Below, in pieces: positions 5,126 to 6,957 of a stretch of DNA of 6,957 nt. The notes under the pieces were generated by a model. That model did not search any database. It saw only the letters and a program-made list of their open reading frames with translations, and was not told where the DNA came from. The first letter of the stretch is position 1; each line of letters begins with the position of its first letter. The stretch is from Thermocaproicibacter sp036844765 (GTDB lineage: Bacteria > Bacillota > Clostridia > Oscillospirales > Acutalibacteraceae), in assembly GCA_036844765.1 (NCBI GenBank), contig DAIUFE010000065.1, positions 1 through 6,957 of the forward strand, in the 5' to 3' direction. The position numbers and the translations under genes are program-made.

Positions 5126-6544
5126 TTATTTTCCCACGCAGAAGCGGCGGAACACCTCGTCCACCACCCGCTCGGTCGCGCGCTCGCCCGTCAGCTCCAG
5201 CAGCGCGGAGACCGCGTCCTCCACCGAGACGGTCACGGCGTCGAGCGTGACGCCCGACCGCAGCGCCGAAAGCGCTTCCCCGAGCGACTCCGCCGCGCGG
5301 CGGGCGTCCTCCCGCTGGCGCTCGGTGAACAGCGCCGCCTGCGAAGGGTCGTCCGCCTCCGCGCCCAGCACGTCCAGCACCGCGCGCTCCAGCCGGTCCA
5401 GCCCCTCGCCCCGGGCGGCTGAAATCTCTACGGTATGTTGAAAGTTTGTTTTGATATACTCAAAGTTTATTTCCCGGGGCAGGTCGCACTTGTTGACGAC
5501 GGCGATACACGCCGCCCCGCCGGGCGCCGACCCGGCGGGCGCGGAGGAAAGCTCGCGGACGAGGGCGCGGTCGTCGGGATCGAGCGGGCGGGAGGAATCG
5601 AACACGGCGAGGACGAGCCGGGCGGAGCGCACGCGGGCGAGGGCGCGGCCGACGCCGGCTTGCTCGACGGGGTCGCCGGAGGCGCGCAGGCCGGCGGTGT
5701 CGGCCAGGCGGAGCGGCACGCCGCCGAGCAGCACGGTCTCCTCGACGACGTCGCGGGTGGTGCCGGCGTAGGGCGTGACGATGGAGCGGTCGCAGCCGGA
5801 GAGCCGGTTCATCAGGGTGGATTTGCCGGTGTTGGGCTTGCCGGCGATCGCGGTGTCGACGCCCTCGCGCAGGGCGCGGCCGGAATCGTAGCGCGCGAGC
5901 AGCGCGGAAAGGCGGGCCTGCGCGGCGGCGAGCGTCTTTTCCAGCTCTTTCGGGTCGACGGCGGGGACGTCGTCCTCGGGGTAATCGGCCCAGGCGTCCA
6001 GATGGGCGGCGGCGGCGGTCAGCGCTTCGCGCACGGAACGGATCCCGCGCTCGAGCGCGCCGCCGCGGCCGGAGAGCGCGGCCCTCGCGGCGCGCTCCCC
6101 CCGGGCGGAGACGATCTGCATCACGGACTCGGCCTCGGTGAGGCCCATCTTGCCGTTCAGGAACGCGCGGCGGGTGAACTCGCCCGGCCCGGCGGGGGCC
6201 GCGCCGGCCCCCAGCACGGCGCGCAGCAGCCGGCGGGTCACGTACAGCCCCCCGTGGCACGAAAGCTCGACGACGTCCTCCCCCGTGAAGCTTTTGGGCG
6301 CGCGGAAAACGAGGGCGACGGCCTCGTCGATCAGGCCGCCGTCCGGGTCGTGCACATGCCCGAACAGCGCGGTGTAGCCGCGGGCGTCCTCCAGCTTTTT
6401 GCCGAACGCCGAGGCGAACACGCGGGCCGCGACCGGGATCGCGCGCGGGCCGGAGACGCGCACGACGCCGATGGCGGCCGGCGCCTGCGCGGTCGAGATC
6501 GCCGCGATGGTGTCGCCCGCCGCGTGGTAGCGGAAGCCCTCCAA
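5126..6544 (-). CDS. mnmE: tRNA modification GTPase MnmE
   Basis: MnmE (TrmE) is the GTPase partner of MnmG in wobble-uridine modification and binds a folate derivative through its N-terminal domain. From the chosen start it has 472 aa, slightly above the usual ~455-460. The N-terminal block DTIAAISTAQAPAAIGVVR is at 11-29. In the helical domain lies PGEFTRRAFLNGKMGLTEAE (120-139). The G domain shows GKPNTGKS (235-242, Thr where Val is usual), GTTRD (261-265), DTAG (282-285) and NKCD (351-354). The C-terminus FCVGK carries the conserved cysteine (canonical FCIGK). The start is TTG at 6544, because AAAGGAGG ends about 8 bases upstream; a TTG at 6589 has no such signal. Codons 358-375 are unusually AT-rich. 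Upstream is a repeat-filled gap of at least 400 bases, so it may lead the operon. Confidence 0.96.
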   Translation of the reverse strand: MEGFRYHAAGDTIAAISTAQAPAAIGVVRVSGPRAIPVAARVFASAFGKKLEDARGYTALFGHVHDPDGGLIDEAVALVFRAPKSFTGEDVVELSCHGGLYVTRRLLRAVLGAGAAPAGPGEFTRRAFLNGKMGLTEAESVMQIVSARGERAARAALSGRGGALERGIRSVREALTAAAAHLDAWADYPEDDVPAVDPKELEKTLAAAQARLSALLARYDSGRALREGVDTAIAGKPNTGKSTLMNRLSGCDRSIVTPYAGTTRDVVEETVLLGGVPLRLADTAGLRASGDPVEQAGVGRALARVRSARLVLAVFDSSRPLDPDDRALVRELSSAPAGSAPGGAACIAVVNKCDLPREINFEYIKTNFQHTVEISAARGEGLDRLERAVLDVLGAEADDPSQAALFTERQREDARRAAESLGEALSALRSGVTLDAVTVSVEDAVSALLELTGERATERVVDEVFRRFCVGK

Positions 6545-6620
6545 GACGATCTCCTCCTTTCCCGTCTTTTCCGCAATGGAATGCCGCAAAAATATTACGG
6601 AGTGTATATTTTAAGCTTTG
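6545..6620 (-). promoter_or_regulatory. AT-rich upstream region of mnmE, possible promoter
   Basis: Just before mnmE the sequence turns AT-rich. On the minus strand it reads GCTTAAAATATACACTCC. TAAAAT or TATACA could serve as a -10, but no good -35 stands at the right distance; the nearest is TTCAAA within the adjoining repeat hairpin. With no gene for at least 400 bases upstream, a promoter here is plausible, but the boxes are weak. Confidence 0.3.
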
Positions 6621-6672
6621 TTTTCTGAATTTGAATTCAGCTTGATTTTACTTTGCGCTCAGGACGCGCGGG
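6621..6672 (+). repeat. Partial repeat element next to mnmE
   Basis: These 52 bases match 893-944 with four mismatches by eye, so they are a solitary fragment of the element at 808-978 and 6787-6957. They keep the CTGAAT/ATTCAG hairpin (6625-6630/6635-6640) and the CTTTGCGCTC stretch, but lack the upstream core and the last hairpin. The fragment stands directly upstream of mnmE, so part of the mnmE promoter region may derive from it. Confidence 0.7.
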
Positions 6673-6686
6673 CCGTTTTTTCTTTC

Positions 6687-6805
6687 CGGGGGCCTTTGGC
6701 AGGGAGGGGGGCGGCAGCCCCCCTCCCGATCTATAGATATCCCCCTTCCGCGCCCGGCGGGCTTACAATTCCGCCGTGCTTCCCGCGCGGGAGGGGGCAG
6801 GGGGT
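6687..6805 (+). repeat. 119-bp inverted element, right copy
   Basis: This is the reverse complement of 1176-1294, without gaps. The perfect 11-bp stem (6702-6712/6717-6727) and the palindrome ATCTATAGAT (6729-6738) are conserved. Its last 16 bases (6790-6805) also open the direct element, so in this copy the two elements are fused head to tail. Together with the left copy it brackets the mnmE-noc cluster as a widely spaced inverted pair. Confidence 0.8.
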
Positions 6806-6957
6806 GGGTCGGTGTTTGCACTATGCGGCAGCGGTGCGGAAAGCGCAAGAGGCGAAAGAGTTTCAGCCCCGCCTTCTGAATATTGATTCAGCTTGTTTTT
6901 CATTTGCGCTCAAGCCGCGCGGGCTCTGACTTTCTGTCTTGGCAGAAAGTCAGCAAA
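6787..6957 (+). repeat. Mosaic repeat element, right copy (direct)
   Basis: This is the second copy of the element at 808-978, without gaps, and it runs to the window edge. The first hairpin keeps its stem CTGAAT/ATTCAG (6876-6881/6886-6891) with a changed loop. The last hairpin is a 10-bp stem TGACTTTCTG/CAGAAAGTCA (6927-6936/6943-6952). Compared with the left copy one pair of that stem has changed from G-C to T-A on both sides, which preserves pairing. No gene is visible between mnmE and the window end. Confidence 0.75.

Noticed and set aside
5435..6628. 397-aa plus-strand frame opposite mnmE
   Set aside because: It is antisense to a gene with every expected GTPase motif and consists of Gly/Ala/Arg-rich low-complexity sequence, a typical GC-rich shadow frame.
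6665..6682. GC stretch followed by TTTTTT as a plus-strand terminator
   Set aside because: Only a four-base stem can be drawn before the T run, and no plus-strand gene leads into it.

Overview
The window is GC-rich DNA with a Bacillota (clostridial) gene order. The likely source is a GC-rich, gut-type clostridium of the Oscillospirales kind. This rests on the order mnmE-mnmG-rsmG-noc, on frequent TTG/GTG starts with strong Shine-Dalgarno sequences, and on Bacillota-type parS-like sites. In Bacillota this cluster normally sits beside oriC, between rnpA-yidC-jag and soj-spo0J, so the window is probably origin-proximal. The lineage is inferred from reading alone; no database was searched.

Layout, left to right. 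Positions 1-91 hold two repeats of a type I-C-like CRISPR array that is cut by the window edge. Positions 122-499 (minus) encode a 125-aa coiled-coil protein of unknown function. Its strong promoter lies near 689-694, with a long hairpin in the leader. A parS-like site is at 753-768. Positions 808-1294 are mosaic non-coding repeats. Positions 1296-1488 hold a second CRISPR remnant in the same orientation. A 17-bp hairpin (1519-1556) follows the end of noc. Positions 1599-6544 are the minus-strand cluster mnmE, mnmG, rsmG, noc, with a second parS-like site inside mnmG. Positions 6545-6957 return to the same mosaic repeats.

The cluster combines two jobs. MnmE and MnmG together modify U34 of certain tRNA anticodons. 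RsmG methylates a guanine in the 530 loop of 16S rRNA. Noc is a ParB-family CTPase that keeps the division septum off the nucleoid. The usual soj and spo0J genes do not follow noc here; CRISPR remnants and repeats occupy that position.

The less ordinary content is the repeat architecture. A 119-bp element occurs on both sides of the cluster in opposite orientation. A ~170-bp element occurs on both sides in direct orientation, and one of its hairpins carries a paired (compensatory) base change. No transposase, cas gene, tRNA or rRNA is visible.
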